Notes under the pieces: generated by a model
The model's input: the letters and a program-made list of their open reading frames with translations, nothing else
What the model was told of the DNA's origin: nothing
Databases searched by the model: none
From: JADKCL01 sp046050405
GTDB lineage: Bacteria > Bacteroidota > Bacteroidia > J057 > JADKCL01
Assembly (NCBI GenBank): GCA_046050405.1
Contig: JBJOPY010000071.1
Coordinates: forward strand, 1-15,722
Reading direction: 5' to 3'
Length of the DNA: 15,722 bases
Made by a program: the position numbers and the translations under genes
In this document: piece after piece, positions 1 to 8,888 of the stretch
How the letters are laid out: every line of letters starts with the position of its first letter
Numbering within the stretch: the first letter of the stretch is position 1

Positions 1-1196
1 ATGACTACAGCAAGGTGATGGGCGGAGTGGATCCGGGCATGGTCCAGCGCACCACCGATTGGCTGGTCAGCCGTCGCGACAACAAGGGCGGATTCCAGCG
101 CAATCCACGCGCACTCGATCAGTTTGGCGGCGCCGACCAGGATGTCACCAACGCCTACCTCGTCTATGCCTTGAGCGAGGTCAACCACAAGGACATCCTT
201 CTAGAAGCCAATGCAGCCTTCGATAAAGCGCAGCAAAGCAAGGATCCCTATCAGCTTGCCCTCGTCTCCATTGCAATGTTCAACCTCGGGCAGCAGGCAA
301 AGGGGCAGCAGGCACTCTCCACCCTGATGACCACCCAGAAAGGCGATGGCACCTTTGTGGGCACCAAAGGTTCCATCACCCGCAGCGGTGGCATCAGCCT
401 TCAGGTCGAAACCACCTCCCTCGCAGTCATTGCGATGCTGAAGAGTGCTCATCCCGACCCGAAAGCACTGGAAGGTGCCGTCAAGGGCATCGTCAATGCC
501 CGCTCGGGCACAGGCGGATTCGGCTCCACGCAAGGCACGATACTCGGATTAAAGGCATTGGTGGCCTACTCCAAGTATGCCAAGAAAACGGATGAGGCAG
601 GATTGGTCGAGATTTACATCGACGGCAGGAAGGTCGCCGAGCAAGCCTATGAGGCTGGTCGCAGGGAGCCAGTGGAAATCAAGGGCCTCGAAGCCTACAT
701 CGGCCAAGGCTCTCACAGCCTGGAGGTCAAGTACAAAGGCGTCAAAAACCCATTGCCCTACGCTGTCGCCGTGAACTACCACACCCATCTGCCGAACAGC
801 TCCAAGGATTGCGTGGTCGGCCTCAAAACCAGGCTCAGCACCGACAAGGTCGCCATGGGCGGTACGGTGCGCTTATCCGCCACCCTCACGAACCGCACAC
901 AGGAGGGCCAACCGATGACGATGGCCATCCTGGGGCTTCCCGCAGGATTGAGTGCACAGCCCTGGCAGCTGAAAGAGATGCAGGAGCACAAATCCTTCGA
1001 CTTCTACGAAATCACCGGCAACAATGTCGTCTGCTACTACCGTCAGATGGCACCGGGTGAAGTCCGCGAGATCAACCTCGACCTGAAAGCCGACATCCCC
1101 GGCCAATACACCGCCCCCGCCAGCAGCGCCTACCTCTACTACACCGCTGAATACAAGGACTGGGTGGGAATGCCTGCCATCACGATCACAAACTAG
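1..1196 (+). CDS. Alpha-2-macroglobulin family protein, C-terminal part (5' truncated by window)
   Basis: The reading frame is open from the first bases (DYSKVMGGVDPGMVQ...), so this is the last ~397 residues of a gene that begins outside the window; family members are usually well over 1,500 residues. The first ~195 residues match the end of the thioester/TED alpha-alpha barrel, with helices such as TTDWLVSRRDNKGGFQRNP, the DQDVTNAYLVYAL repeat and GFGSTQGTILGLKAL. A beta-rich linker follows, and the last ~120 residues are the receptor-binding-like domain (PAGLSAQPWQL, VCYYRQMAPGEV, SSAYLYYTAEYKDW). Bacterial members are usually periplasmic or outer-membrane lipoproteins thought to trap proteases. 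The thioester motif and the signal sequence would lie upstream and cannot be checked here. The gene ends at TAG and is followed by a strong hairpin. The family call is firm. Confidence 0.9.
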   Translation, partial: DYSKVMGGVDPGMVQRTTDWLVSRRDNKGGFQRNPRALDQFGGADQDVTNAYLVYALSEVNHKDILLEANAAFDKAQQSKDPYQLALVSIAMFNLGQQAKGQQALSTLMTTQKGDGTFVGTKGSITRSGGISLQVETTSLAVIAMLKSAHPDPKALEGAVKGIVNARSGTGGFGSTQGTILGLKALVAYSKYAKKTDEAGLVEIYIDGRKVAEQAYEAGRREPVEIKGLEAYIGQGSHSLEVKYKGVKNPLPYAVAVNYHTHLPNSSKDCVVGLKTRLSTDKVAMGGTVRLSATLTNRTQEGQPMTMAILGLPAGLSAQPWQLKEMQEHKSFDFYEITGNNVVCYYRQMAPGEVREINLDLKADIPGQYTAPASSAYLYYTAEYKDWVGMPAITITN

Positions 1197-1297
1197 ATGG
1201 AGCCCGGAAGGACTGCCCCCTGATTGATCGGGATTTCCCGGGAGCCCATCCTGAATCCACCCGGCAAGCCTTGACTCGGCTCTTTCAAGCTTTCACC

Positions 1298-1336
1298 AGC
1301 ACTGACACCGCCCTTGCGAGGGCGGTGTCAGTGTTT
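1298..1336 (+). terminator. Hairpin terminator after the alpha-2-macroglobulin gene
   Basis: A perfect 15-bp stem (1300-1314 with 1319-1333) closes a 4-base TGCG loop and extends by a G-T wobble and an A-T pair, followed by TTT. It lies between two convergent genes, 100 bases past the macroglobulin stop and 70 bases past the M61 stop. The T-tract is short, so it may work as a two-way transcription barrier or as a 3' stabiliser rather than as a classic intrinsic terminator. Confidence 0.75.
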
Positions 1337-1402
1337 ACCCGGGCCTCGAAGGCTCCATAAGCTGTTGGATCATCATTCCATGATCGGCCTTCGACGAAGT
1401 GG

Positions 1403-3217
1403 CTATGGATGTGATTTCAGCCAGCCTTCCACCAAGGCGGACTGCTCCGCAGTCGGATTCTTCATCAAGGACAGGGTATAGGTACGAGGCACCCAAGTAT
1501 TCGTCCAGATGACCTTCACCTCTTCGGTGCCGGCCTCAGAGGTGATTTCGAGATTCAGTGCCTTTTCCTTCTTGAACTTGCCGAAGAATTCCGCTGCATC
1601 GAACTCCTTCCATGCCTTGCCGTCCACCTTGGTAATGCTCAGGCCTTCACCCAATCCGGCACGTGCGGCATCTGTTCCGGGGCGCACGGATTCGATCATG
1701 AGCCCTTCATCTCCCTGCTCGGAATTCTTCTCTATACCCAGTAATTCCCAGGTCAAGTTATCCATTGGCTTCTGCTCCAATTGGAGGCCGAACGGCTGGA
1801 AGAAATCTGCATACCGAATGGGCGAGGTTCCATTGACATACTGGTCGAAAAAAGTCCTCCATGGCTGTCCTGTCAGGCTTTCGATGACCGTCTGAACGGC
1901 ATCCTCCCCCAAACCCTTGTCTTGCTTGTAATAGTCGGAGTAGAGTTTCCGGAAGACATCGTCCAGGGAAAGTTTCCCGCCGGATTCGGCCCTGAGCCGA
2001 AGGTCGATCAGCAGGCCGACCCTTGCGCCCAGGGTGTAGTAGGAAATCCGGGCATAAGGCGGAAAGTAGTCGGAACGCTCCAGCCATGAATCAAAACTGC
2101 TCTGTCCCGGAGAAATGATCTGACTGGCATAGTTGCTTTCCAAGGCTTGGATCGTCCGGCTGAGAATGGCCAAGTAGGTTTCACGGGTGTAGAGTCCCGC
2201 CCTCGTCATGCAGAGGGAGGTGTAGTAGTCAGTGACCCCTTCGGTGAACCATTGGAGCCCGGTGTAGGCCTCCTTCTGATAGTCGTAGGGCCACATTGCG
2301 GCAGGCCGGATCCGCTTGACATTCCAGAGGTGGAAGAACTCGTGGGCGGAGATGCTGTTCAGTCTCGCAATTGCGGCGGCCGACTGCCCCACCGTGTTCG
2401 GCATGGCAAAGCAAGCCGAGTTCTTGTGCTCCACGGCATGGCCCATGGGATAGGGAAGCAATTGATAGATGAAATGAAACTCAGTCATCGGGAATTCGCC
2501 GAAAATTTCCTTTTCCTCGGCGATCATCTTCCTCATGTCGCCCAGGAATGCCTCTTCAGCAGCCTTGCCTCCGGTGAAATCTCCCTGAAAATGAAAGTAG
2601 AAATCGGTGTTCTCCATGCGGCTGTGGAGAGTCTTGACCGAGGGCGAAAGGATGGTCGGGCAATCTACAAACTCATGGTAGTCAGGTGTAAAAAACACAT
2701 TGTGTTTGCCGGGCATTCTTGGCATGGCCGTCGCCGCTTTCCACCCTTCAGGCATGGATGCCACCGTCAATGTGCAAGGCCGGGCATAGTCGTCGCGCAG
2801 GTGCATGAAGAAATTGACGGGATTGAAATACGCCTGGGCCTTGTTCAGTACACTGGATCCGGCGTCCATCGTGTTGGCGTAGAACTGGTAGCGCACCTCG
2901 ATCTCGCCGCTTGCAGGGTTGGCGACGCGCCAGGTATGGATGTCTGCCTTGACCCAAGAGAGTCTGTCGCCTTTTGCGTCCAGGGCTTGGAACGCTGAGA
3001 CTCCAGCGGCATAGTCCTGGAAATGGTATCTCCCCGGCCGCCAAGCCGGAATTTGAAAATCGGAATGGCTACCTCCAGCGGGAGCAGTCCGAATGCACAC
3101 TTCATACAAATGGGAGGCAGGATGCGTCCAACTCAGGGTGTATTGATAGCTTTGGGCTGGGACTGACGCAGACATGAGCAGCAACATCAGCCCCATGCAA
3201 AGGGAAACTGGTTTCAT
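1403..3217 (-). CDS. M61 family metallopeptidase (glycyl-aminopeptidase-like) with C-terminal PDZ-like domain
   Basis: This 604-residue protein has a Sec signal peptide (MKPVSLCMGLMLLLMSASVPAQ, cut near residue 22), so it should be exported. An N-terminal beta domain (about 25-190) precedes the gluzincin-type catalytic domain: the zinc motif HEFFH at 292-296, followed by LWNVKRIRP and, 30 residues on, LQWFTEGVTDYY, where E326 is the third zinc ligand. Residues ~500-560 (GLMIESVRPGTDAARAG, then LSITKVDGK) form a PDZ-like module, as is usual for M61. Length and domain order are normal. M61 enzymes are aminopeptidases that prefer Gly or Ala at the N-terminus; the actual substrate is unknown. It lies 89 bases after the small coiled-coil gene on the same strand, but a -7-like element just before its ATG suggests its own promoter. 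No SD is seen. Confidence 0.93.
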   Translation of the reverse strand: MKPVSLCMGLMLLLMSASVPAQSYQYTLSWTHPASHLYEVCIRTAPAGGSHSDFQIPAWRPGRYHFQDYAAGVSAFQALDAKGDRLSWVKADIHTWRVANPASGEIEVRYQFYANTMDAGSSVLNKAQAYFNPVNFFMHLRDDYARPCTLTVASMPEGWKAATAMPRMPGKHNVFFTPDYHEFVDCPTILSPSVKTLHSRMENTDFYFHFQGDFTGGKAAEEAFLGDMRKMIAEEKEIFGEFPMTEFHFIYQLLPYPMGHAVEHKNSACFAMPNTVGQSAAAIARLNSISAHEFFHLWNVKRIRPAAMWPYDYQKEAYTGLQWFTEGVTDYYTSLCMTRAGLYTRETYLAILSRTIQALESNYASQIISPGQSSFDSWLERSDYFPPYARISYYTLGARVGLLIDLRLRAESGGKLSLDDVFRKLYSDYYKQDKGLGEDAVQTVIESLTGQPWRTFFDQYVNGTSPIRYADFFQPFGLQLEQKPMDNLTWELLGIEKNSEQGDEGLMIESVRPGTDAARAGLGEGLSITKVDGKAWKEFDAAEFFGKFKKEKALNLEITSEAGTEEVKVIWTNTWVPRTYTLSLMKNPTAEQSALVEGWLKSHP

Positions 3218-3221
3218 GCGC

Positions 3222-3254
3222 CGAATTTACGCAAAGCGGCATACTCCAGCGCAA
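3222..3254 (-). promoter_or_regulatory. Candidate Bacteroidota-type promoter of the M61 gene
   Basis: On the minus strand TAAATTCG (3229 to 3222) matches TAnnTTTG at five of six fixed positions. It is preceded by TTG (3254 to 3252) at a 22-base spacing. The element ends only 4 bases before the ATG, so a transcript from it would be leaderless or nearly so. Confidence 0.3.
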
Positions 3255-3306
3255 GCATCATCCTTCGTCCTGCTTTCCTGAAGCCGATGGCCGCCCCAGC
3301 CCAACC

Positions 3307-3669
3307 TCAAATATGATGGCTGGCAAAGGCGCGGAACCGAATCCGAAGTTCCATGAAGACTTTCTCCACGTGTGACATCTGCTCGGCGACATGGCCATGG
3401 TCATGCAGGTTGTCAAAGCTTTCTCGCCCCTCCCTCTTGATCATCACCTCATGCCGCAGGATCAAGTGTCGCAGGTCATCCAGGCGCTTCAAGTTGAGGA
3501 AGAACAGCTCCCGGTACTCGGCAATATGCTCCTCGGTGATCGGCGAATGGTCCTCGGCCAAAATGGCTGTGAACAGGGTCTTCTGGAAAAACTTGATCTC
3601 GTCTTGGTAGAAGTCGATCTGACCGAGCCAATGCAAGTGGTCTTTGTGGAGTTGATTCAGATTCATCAT
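3307..3669 (-). CDS. Small conserved hypothetical protein, helical/coiled-coil, Bacteroidota type
   Basis: From the chosen ATG the protein is 120 residues (MMNLNQLHKDHLHWLGQ...), all helical in appearance, with heptad-like stretches (YQDEIKFFQKTLFTAIL, FLNLKRLDDLRHLILRHEV) and a His-rich segment near the end (LHDHGHVAEQMSHVEK). It has no signal peptide or membrane segment, so it is probably cytoplasmic. The frame stays open to an ATG at 3741 (144 residues). I prefer 3669 because the extra N-terminus (MDDVHHPWQCEHDG...) looks unlike the rest, similar small proteins I recall begin M-N-x-x-Q-L-H, and a -7-like element TAGCTTCG (3691 to 3684) would place the transcript start downstream of 3741. 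The function is unknown. It is divergent from the E1 gene. Confidence 0.6.
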   Translation of the reverse strand: MMNLNQLHKDHLHWLGQIDFYQDEIKFFQKTLFTAILAEDHSPITEEHIAEYRELFFLNLKRLDDLRHLILRHEVMIKREGRESFDNLHDHGHVAEQMSHVEKVFMELRIRFRAFASHHI

Positions 3670-3776
3670 CCAATTGATTTTTTCGAAGCTAAGCAAAATT
3701 CCGTCATGTTCGCACTGCCAAGGATGATGTACGTCATCCAAACTGTGGATCCATGGGAATCACTTTCTCCTATTCA

Positions 3777-3806
3777 TTGGCATTTCGGCATACGTGGTTA
3801 ATTTTA
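3777..3806 (+). promoter_or_regulatory. Candidate promoter of the fused E1 gene
   Basis: TTG (3777-3779), a 19-base spacer and TAATTTTA (3799-3806, one mismatch to TAnnTTTG) make a good Bacteroidota -33/-7 pair. The element ends 4 bases before the ATG at 3811, which predicts a leaderless message. There is no SD in the intervening CGCT. Confidence 0.45.
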
Positions 3807-3810
3807 CGCT

Positions 3811-5901
3811 ATGCTCACAAAAGTCAGAATCTCACTGGATGTACTGATCGATGCCTATCGGCTCATGTGCACGGCCAAGGAAATGGCTGCACTCTTTGAA
3901 GCCCACAAGGATGTCACGGCCAAATACGTCCATGCGACCTCCCGGGGTCATGAGGCCATACAGCTCGCCCTCTCGATGCAATTGCTGCCTCAGGACTATG
4001 TCGCCCCGTATTACCGCGATGATTCGATCCTGCTGGGCCTGGGGATGACACCATTCCAGTGCATGTTGCAGCTGCTCGCCCGCAAGACCGATCCCTTCTC
4101 CGGTGGCCGCACCTACTATGCCCACCCAAGCCTGCGGGAGCATGACAAGCCCAAGATTCCGCACCAGTCCTCCAGCACCGGCATGCAGGCCATCCCGATG
4201 ACGGGTGTCGCCCACGGCTTCAAATACATGGAGAGAACCGGCCTCGCTGACTGGAGCCTCCTCAACCCGGACAATCTGCCGCCGGTGGCTGTGTGCTCCC
4301 TGGGCGATGCCGCGATTACAGAGGGCGAAGTTTCGGAGGCCTTTCAGGAGGCCGTCCTTCACCAGCTCCCAATTCTCTACCTGATCCAGGACAATCAATG
4401 GGACATTTCCGCCCATTCGGAAGAAACCCGCGCCCAGAATGCCTTTGAGTTCGCGCAGGGGTTCAAGGGCTTGGAGGCGATCAGCATCGATGGCAGCGAC
4501 TTCATGGAGAGCTATGGTACGATTCAAAGGGTGCTGGACACCATCCGCCGTGAGCGGAGACCATTCCTCGTCCATGCCGAGGTGCCACTGCTGAACCACC
4601 ATACGTCCGGGGTCCGAAAGGAATGGTACCGATCGAAGGAAGACCTCAAGGCTCATTCCAAAAACGATCCCTGCCCCAAGCTCCGCAATGAGCTGCTCAA
4701 GATCGGAATCGGCGAGGAGCACCTGCTCCAAATCGAAGACGAGGCGCGGAATCTGGTCGCAGACGATTATCAGCGGGCACTCGCGGAGCCTGAACCCGGT
4801 GCGGAGGATCTGCATACGCATATCTTTGCGCCCACGCCCATCACGGAGGAGCGTGGCATACGGGAGCCTGCCGGAGCCCAGGAAATTCCCATGGTCGATG
4901 CCGCCTTATATGCCATGGACCAGCTGCTCGCCAAGTATCCCGAGGCGCTCCTCTTCGGTCAAGATGTCGGTGGCGAACTCGGTGGCGTATTCCGCGAAGC
5001 TGCGACACTGGCCAAGAAATACGGCGAAACCCGCGTTTTCAATACACCAATCCAGGAAGCCTATCTTGTCGGATCGACAGTGGGCATGAGTGCCGTCGGC
5101 CTGAAACCGGTGGTCGAGGTGCAGTTTGCAGACTATATCTGGCCAGGTGTGAATCAGCTCTATGCCGAAGTAAGCCGGTCATGCTACCTCAGCAACGGCA
5201 AGTGGCCGGTCCAGATGCTTCTCCGTGTGCCCATAGGGGCTTACGGAAGCGGAGGCCCCTTCCACAGCAGCAGCGTCGAATCGGCCATCCTCACGATCAA
5301 GGGCATCAAGGTCGTGTATCCGAGCAATGCCGCCGACATGAAGGGACTCTTCAAGTCCGCCTTCCTCGATCCGAATCCCGTCGTGCTGTTTGAACACAAG
5401 GGACTGTACTGGGGGAAGGTTCCTGGGTCGAGGGAGGCGCGCTGCACTGAACCTGATGACGACTATATCATCCCGATCGGCATGGCGAGGATTTACCTGG
5501 CTGCAGACGAGGAAGCGATTGAGAATGGGGAAAGCTGCGTCGTCGTGACCTATGGCATGGGGGTACACTGGGCAAAGAACGCCGCGAGAACCTATTTCCC
5601 TGGTCGTGTGGAGGTCCTGGACTTGCGGAGCTTGCAGCCTTACGACTGGGAGATGATCCGTGAAAGGGTAAGTGTCCATGGGAAGGCCATCGTCCTGACG
5701 GAGGAATGCGTAGAGAACTCCTTCGCGCAATCGATCGCTGGGCGTATTTCCGAGGAAATGTTCGAGGAACTGGATGCACCTGTACGGGCAGTGGGAGCCG
5801 AGGTGCTACCGGCCATTCCTTTAAATTCAACCCTGGAAGGGCTGATGCTGCCCAACGCGGAAAAGTTTGGAAAGCATCTTGAGTGGCTGCTTCAGTATTG
5901 A
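3811..5901 (+). CDS. 2-oxoacid dehydrogenase E1 component, alpha and beta subunits fused
   Basis: This 696-residue protein joins the two halves of a thiamine-diphosphate-dependent E1. Residues ~10-340 are the alpha part: YVHATSRGHEAIQLAL, then the TPP/Mg motif GDAAITEGE (165-173) ending in QDN (193-195). Residues ~358-696 are the beta part: FGQDVGGELGGVF, RVFNTPIQEAYLVG with the TPP-contacting Glu, YGSGGPFHSSSVE, then KVVYPSNAADMKGL and the C-terminal domain (VVVTYGMGVHWA, LRSLQPYDWE). The enzyme decarboxylates a 2-oxoacid and passes the acyl group to the lipoyl E2 subunit. Branched-chain 2-oxoacid dehydrogenase is the likeliest complex; pyruvate or acetoin dehydrogenase cannot be excluded. 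No E2 or E3 gene is in the window, so those are encoded elsewhere. The start gives a full alpha N-terminus. The protein is cytoplasmic. Confidence 0.94.
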   Translation: MLTKVRISLDVLIDAYRLMCTAKEMAALFEAHKDVTAKYVHATSRGHEAIQLALSMQLLPQDYVAPYYRDDSILLGLGMTPFQCMLQLLARKTDPFSGGRTYYAHPSLREHDKPKIPHQSSSTGMQAIPMTGVAHGFKYMERTGLADWSLLNPDNLPPVAVCSLGDAAITEGEVSEAFQEAVLHQLPILYLIQDNQWDISAHSEETRAQNAFEFAQGFKGLEAISIDGSDFMESYGTIQRVLDTIRRERRPFLVHAEVPLLNHHTSGVRKEWYRSKEDLKAHSKNDPCPKLRNELLKIGIGEEHLLQIEDEARNLVADDYQRALAEPEPGAEDLHTHIFAPTPITEERGIREPAGAQEIPMVDAALYAMDQLLAKYPEALLFGQDVGGELGGVFREAATLAKKYGETRVFNTPIQEAYLVGSTVGMSAVGLKPVVEVQFADYIWPGVNQLYAEVSRSCYLSNGKWPVQMLLRVPIGAYGSGGPFHSSSVESAILTIKGIKVVYPSNAADMKGLFKSAFLDPNPVVLFEHKGLYWGKVPGSREARCTEPDDDYIIPIGMARIYLAADEEAIENGESCVVVTYGMGVHWAKNAARTYFPGRVEVLDLRSLQPYDWEMIRERVSVHGKAIVLTEECVENSFAQSIAGRISEEMFEELDAPVRAVGAEVLPAIPLNSTLEGLMLPNAEKFGKHLEWLLQY

Positions 5902-6265
5902 GGTGGAGGTGCAGTGCGCGGTTGGGATTGGATCCCATTCCGGAAAATCTCCTTCCGCTTTCGGCATCATCAGCATTTCTGGAAAAAGTGTTTCGGTGTT
6001 CCGGCTCCCCCCGATTCGTAGTGGACACATCTCTCCCTCTGGTGGACTATCATGAATATCGCGGCCTCATCCAGGCATTTTGCAAGCGTTCGTGCGCTTC
6101 GCGAGTAGCGCGCATCCAGACATGGGAGGAAATACGTATCTGATCCACCCGCAATTCCTCTTACGGGCTCTGGCCGACGCCATGGTGAATGCCGGAAAAA
6201 GAAACGACGGCCTGTCCCGCTCCCTCTCCATCCAAGCTCCGCCATGAAATTCCCAATCGAGGATC
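5902..6265. other. Convergent intergenic gap without a recognisable gene
   Basis: These 364 bases separate the 3' ends of the E1 gene and mgtE. Short frames on both strands have no recognisable product. The only structure seen is a small GGGAT-TGG-ATCCC hairpin at 5924-5936 without a T-tract. I see no tRNA, repeat or promoter here. Confidence 0.5.
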
Positions 6266-7609
6266 TCAAAGGTCAAGTATCAGTGTCGCCAACCCCAGCA
6301 AAAGTGTGAATCCGAGGATGTCCGTCAGCGCAGTCATCAGAATGGAGGAAGCCACAGCGGGGTCTATTTTCATGCGGTGAAGAAACAGCGGAATGGCCGA
6401 TCCCGCAAATGCACCGATGAGGAGGTTGCCGACCATGGCCAGGTAAACCACCAAACCCAGCATGGGATTCCCTCCGAGGTAGAACGCCGCCAACCCCGTG
6501 ATGGCACCCAATAGGAGGCCGTTGACCAACCCTACACTGACTTCCTTGATAATCACGCGGATATTCTGCTTGGCATTGATGCGATCAGTGCTGATCCGCC
6601 GGATCGTCACTGCCAAGGCTTGCGTCGCACTGTTGCCAGCGATACCTGCCACGATGGGCATGAAGCTGGCGATGATCACAATCTTGTCGATCGTGTCGGA
6701 GAATGAGCTGATTACCAGGCCAGCCGCAAAAGCCGTCAGCAAATTGACCAGCAGCCATGGCAAACGGCTCTTTACCGCATTTTTCCAGCCGCCGCTCAGT
6801 TCCTCGTCCTCCGAAACGCCCGCTATCCGTAAGATGTCCTCTGTGTTTTCCTCCTCCAAGACATCCATCACATCGTCGAAAGTGATCCGCCCCAGCAAAT
6901 GCCCGGAACTGTCCACGACTGGGATGTCGGCCAGGTTGTACTTGGAGATCAGGCGGGCGACCTCCTCCTGGTCGGTATCGACGTGCACCTTGACGCAGTC
7001 CTTGTCGATCAGTTCCCTCACCTTCACCCAAGGCTTGGCGCGGATCAGGTCATTGATCGAGACCGTTCCAAGCAGGAAGTCGTTTTCATCGACGACATAG
7101 ATCACGAAAAAATCCTCCATCTCGTCGGAAAGGCGGAGCACCTCCTCCATCGCCTCACGCTTGGAAAAGTTCTCGGGCACCTTCAGCAGCTCAGGCGTCA
7201 TGATGCCTCCCGCCGATTCCTCGTCGTAGGTCATCAATTGCTCGATTTGTTGCGTGCTTTCCTCCTGGAGCCGTGCCATGATCTGGCGCAGATCCTTGAG
7301 TGGAATCTGTGCCAGCAAGTCAGCAGCATCGGCAGGATCCAGTTCCTCGATGATCTTTGCCGCTTGACTGGGCGTCAATTGCATCAGGAGCTCCTCCGGC
7401 CTCGACTCCTCGTCCATTTCCACGAGTGCCTCGGAGGCAGTCTCCACAGGTAGCAATCTGAAGATCCGCTTGCGTGTCTCCGGGGTGACATCCTCGAGAA
7501 TCTGGGCAATGTCGGAAGGATGGAGACGCTTCAGCAATGGCTTAGCCTGCTCCAAGGAACTGGCCAAGAATTGCTTCACGCGCTCTACGTTGCTGGATGT
7601 CTCCGACAT
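6266..7609 (-). CDS. mgtE: Magnesium transporter MgtE
   Basis: At 447 residues this is the usual MgtE length and architecture. The N-terminal helical superfamily domain spans ~20-130 (LLKRLHPSDIAQILED, LTPSQAAKIIEELDPADAADLLA). Two CBS domains follow (~133-250; ESAGGIMTPE, NLADIPVVDSSGHLLGRIT). A five-helix membrane domain runs from ~285 to 447, with MPIVAGIAGNSATQ (317-330) and DPAVASS...TALTD, in which D430 corresponds to the conserved Mg2+-site aspartate. It moves Mg2+ across the inner membrane, and in characterised homologues Mg2+ binding to the N and CBS domains closes the pore. It is a single gene, divergent from the Wzz-like gene. A perfect TAGCTTTG lies 4 bases before the ATG. No M-box riboswitch is visible because there is almost no leader. 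Confidence 0.97.
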   Translation of the reverse strand: MSETSSNVERVKQFLASSLEQAKPLLKRLHPSDIAQILEDVTPETRKRIFRLLPVETASEALVEMDEESRPEELLMQLTPSQAAKIIEELDPADAADLLAQIPLKDLRQIMARLQEESTQQIEQLMTYDEESAGGIMTPELLKVPENFSKREAMEEVLRLSDEMEDFFVIYVVDENDFLLGTVSINDLIRAKPWVKVRELIDKDCVKVHVDTDQEEVARLISKYNLADIPVVDSSGHLLGRITFDDVMDVLEEENTEDILRIAGVSEDEELSGGWKNAVKSRLPWLLVNLLTAFAAGLVISSFSDTIDKIVIIASFMPIVAGIAGNSATQALAVTIRRISTDRINAKQNIRVIIKEVSVGLVNGLLLGAITGLAAFYLGGNPMLGLVVYLAMVGNLLIGAFAGSAIPLFLHRMKIDPAVASSILMTALTDILGFTLLLGLATLILDL

Positions 7610-7613
7610 GGCT

Positions 7614-7621
7614 CAAAGCTA
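7614..7621 (-). promoter_or_regulatory. Perfect -7 element directly before mgtE
   Basis: TAGCTTTG on the minus strand matches TAnnTTTG exactly and ends 4 bases (AGCC) before the ATG. No convincing TTTG/TTG partner sits 18 to 23 bases upstream, so the promoter call rests on the -7 element and on the same spacing at other genes. Confidence 0.35.
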
Positions 7622-7762
7622 GTCAAGGATACCCTGATTAGGAATCCGTTTTCCATTTCCAATAAATCAATCATGTACCAAAATTCATACCCGCTTCTGA
7701 GAAAATATATTTCATAAATTGCCCTCCTTTTAAAAAATAGTCGTCTTGAGTTAGAAATCTGG

Positions 7763-8719
7763 ATGGGAAACACGGATAATGAATTCAACGTGAAGTTTGG
7801 TGTGGGTAAGCTCTGGCGGTGGAAAACTTGGATTTTTGGTGCTTGCCTCGCGGCTGGGGTGATTTCTACAATCTTGTCAATGCGCCTGCCCGATGAGTAC
7901 CTTAGCCGAGCGACTTTTGTTCCGCCGTCCATCACTTCCCTCAGTTCCATGGTTTTTGGGAACGGGATCGCCTATAAAGGCTTCTATGCGGCCGAAGACG
8001 ATGACATTGATCGCTCCATAGCCTACCTGAAGTCGCCACAGGTGCGTGACAGCCTCGACAAGAAGTTTCACTTGTACGAGCATTACGGCATCAAGCGAAC
8101 GAAATCGGACGCCAGAAGGTTTGAGGCGCGGTACGCAGGGTATTTCAGAGTAGGTTTCTCCGACAATAGCGTGGTTGAGATCAATTGCTGGGACGAAGAC
8201 CCTCAGTTTGCCAGAGATATCGTTGAGGAGGCGTTGCGATTGATTTCTAATTTCTTCGAACAAATCTCAATGCGACATGTAGGGCTTGCGGCCACCATTC
8301 AGCAACTGAAAGAGATCGATGCTGAGCGGAAAATGATCAATGACTCCCTCGCCTCCCTGCGAATGAAGTATAATATCTATCACATTGACGATGCAGGGCC
8401 AGCCATCTCGGAGCTTCTCGCTCAAAAGATGCGGACAGAGCCAAAATTCAACGAGTACTACGACTTGGCCAGGTCGCTAGAGGTGTACAATTCCACTCTG
8501 GAGCTCAGGTACCATGACTTACGTCGTGAGCAACTTGCCAGAGAATTGAATATCAAGCAATTTCCAACCTTGATCTGGGTAACGGAGCGTCCGATTATTT
8601 CCTCCTACAAGGATCGTCCCATGCGAAGCATCCTGGTCATCCTTGCTGTGATGGCAACCTTTGTATTCACCAGCTTCTTGGTGCTTGTCTTGGATCGAAC
8701 GAAACCTAGTGTAGCATAG
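7763..8719 (+). CDS. Wzz/chain-length-determinant-like membrane protein
   Basis: The 318-residue protein has two membrane segments, one near the N-terminus (TWIFGACLAAGVISTIL, ~23-40) and one near the C-terminus (SILVILAVMATFVFTSFLVL, ~288-308), around a large extracytoplasmic region with coiled-coil helices (LKEIDAERKMINDSLASLRM, ~185-206). The pattern FVPPSITSLSSM just after the first segment, and the Pro-containing stretch before the second (WVTERPIISSYKDRP), are the Wzz/GNVR signatures. Such proteins set polysaccharide chain length or act as membrane adaptors for export. It has no kinase domain and no polysaccharide genes beside it. Codon use is visibly more AT-rich than in neighbouring genes, which may point to transfer. 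The first ATG was used; no clear SD is seen. Confidence 0.75.
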   Translation: MGNTDNEFNVKFGVGKLWRWKTWIFGACLAAGVISTILSMRLPDEYLSRATFVPPSITSLSSMVFGNGIAYKGFYAAEDDDIDRSIAYLKSPQVRDSLDKKFHLYEHYGIKRTKSDARRFEARYAGYFRVGFSDNSVVEINCWDEDPQFARDIVEEALRLISNFFEQISMRHVGLAATIQQLKEIDAERKMINDSLASLRMKYNIYHIDDAGPAISELLAQKMRTEPKFNEYYDLARSLEVYNSTLELRYHDLRREQLARELNIKQFPTLIWVTERPIISSYKDRPMRSILVILAVMATFVFTSFLVLVLDRTKPSVA

Positions 8720-8888
8720 GTCTCCCGAAAGCGTTCGAGTCATTTGTTGCCATGCAGTGAAAACGGTACGCAATCCCCGCAACTGCCATTCATCACACCT
8801 ACATGTTCGGTCGGTCAAGCCGCATCCACCCGCTTGAGATCACTTTTAGGGTTTCACGGTTTGAACTTGCAGGATGATGCCCAGATGA

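Noticed and set aside
2147..2998. A 283-codon plus-strand frame inside the M61 gene
   Set aside because: It overlaps the HEFFH catalytic region on the other strand and shows no domain of its own.
3832..4821. A 329-codon minus-strand frame inside the fused E1 gene
   Set aside because: The plus strand here encodes the conserved TPP-binding alpha subunit; the antisense frame has no family similarity.
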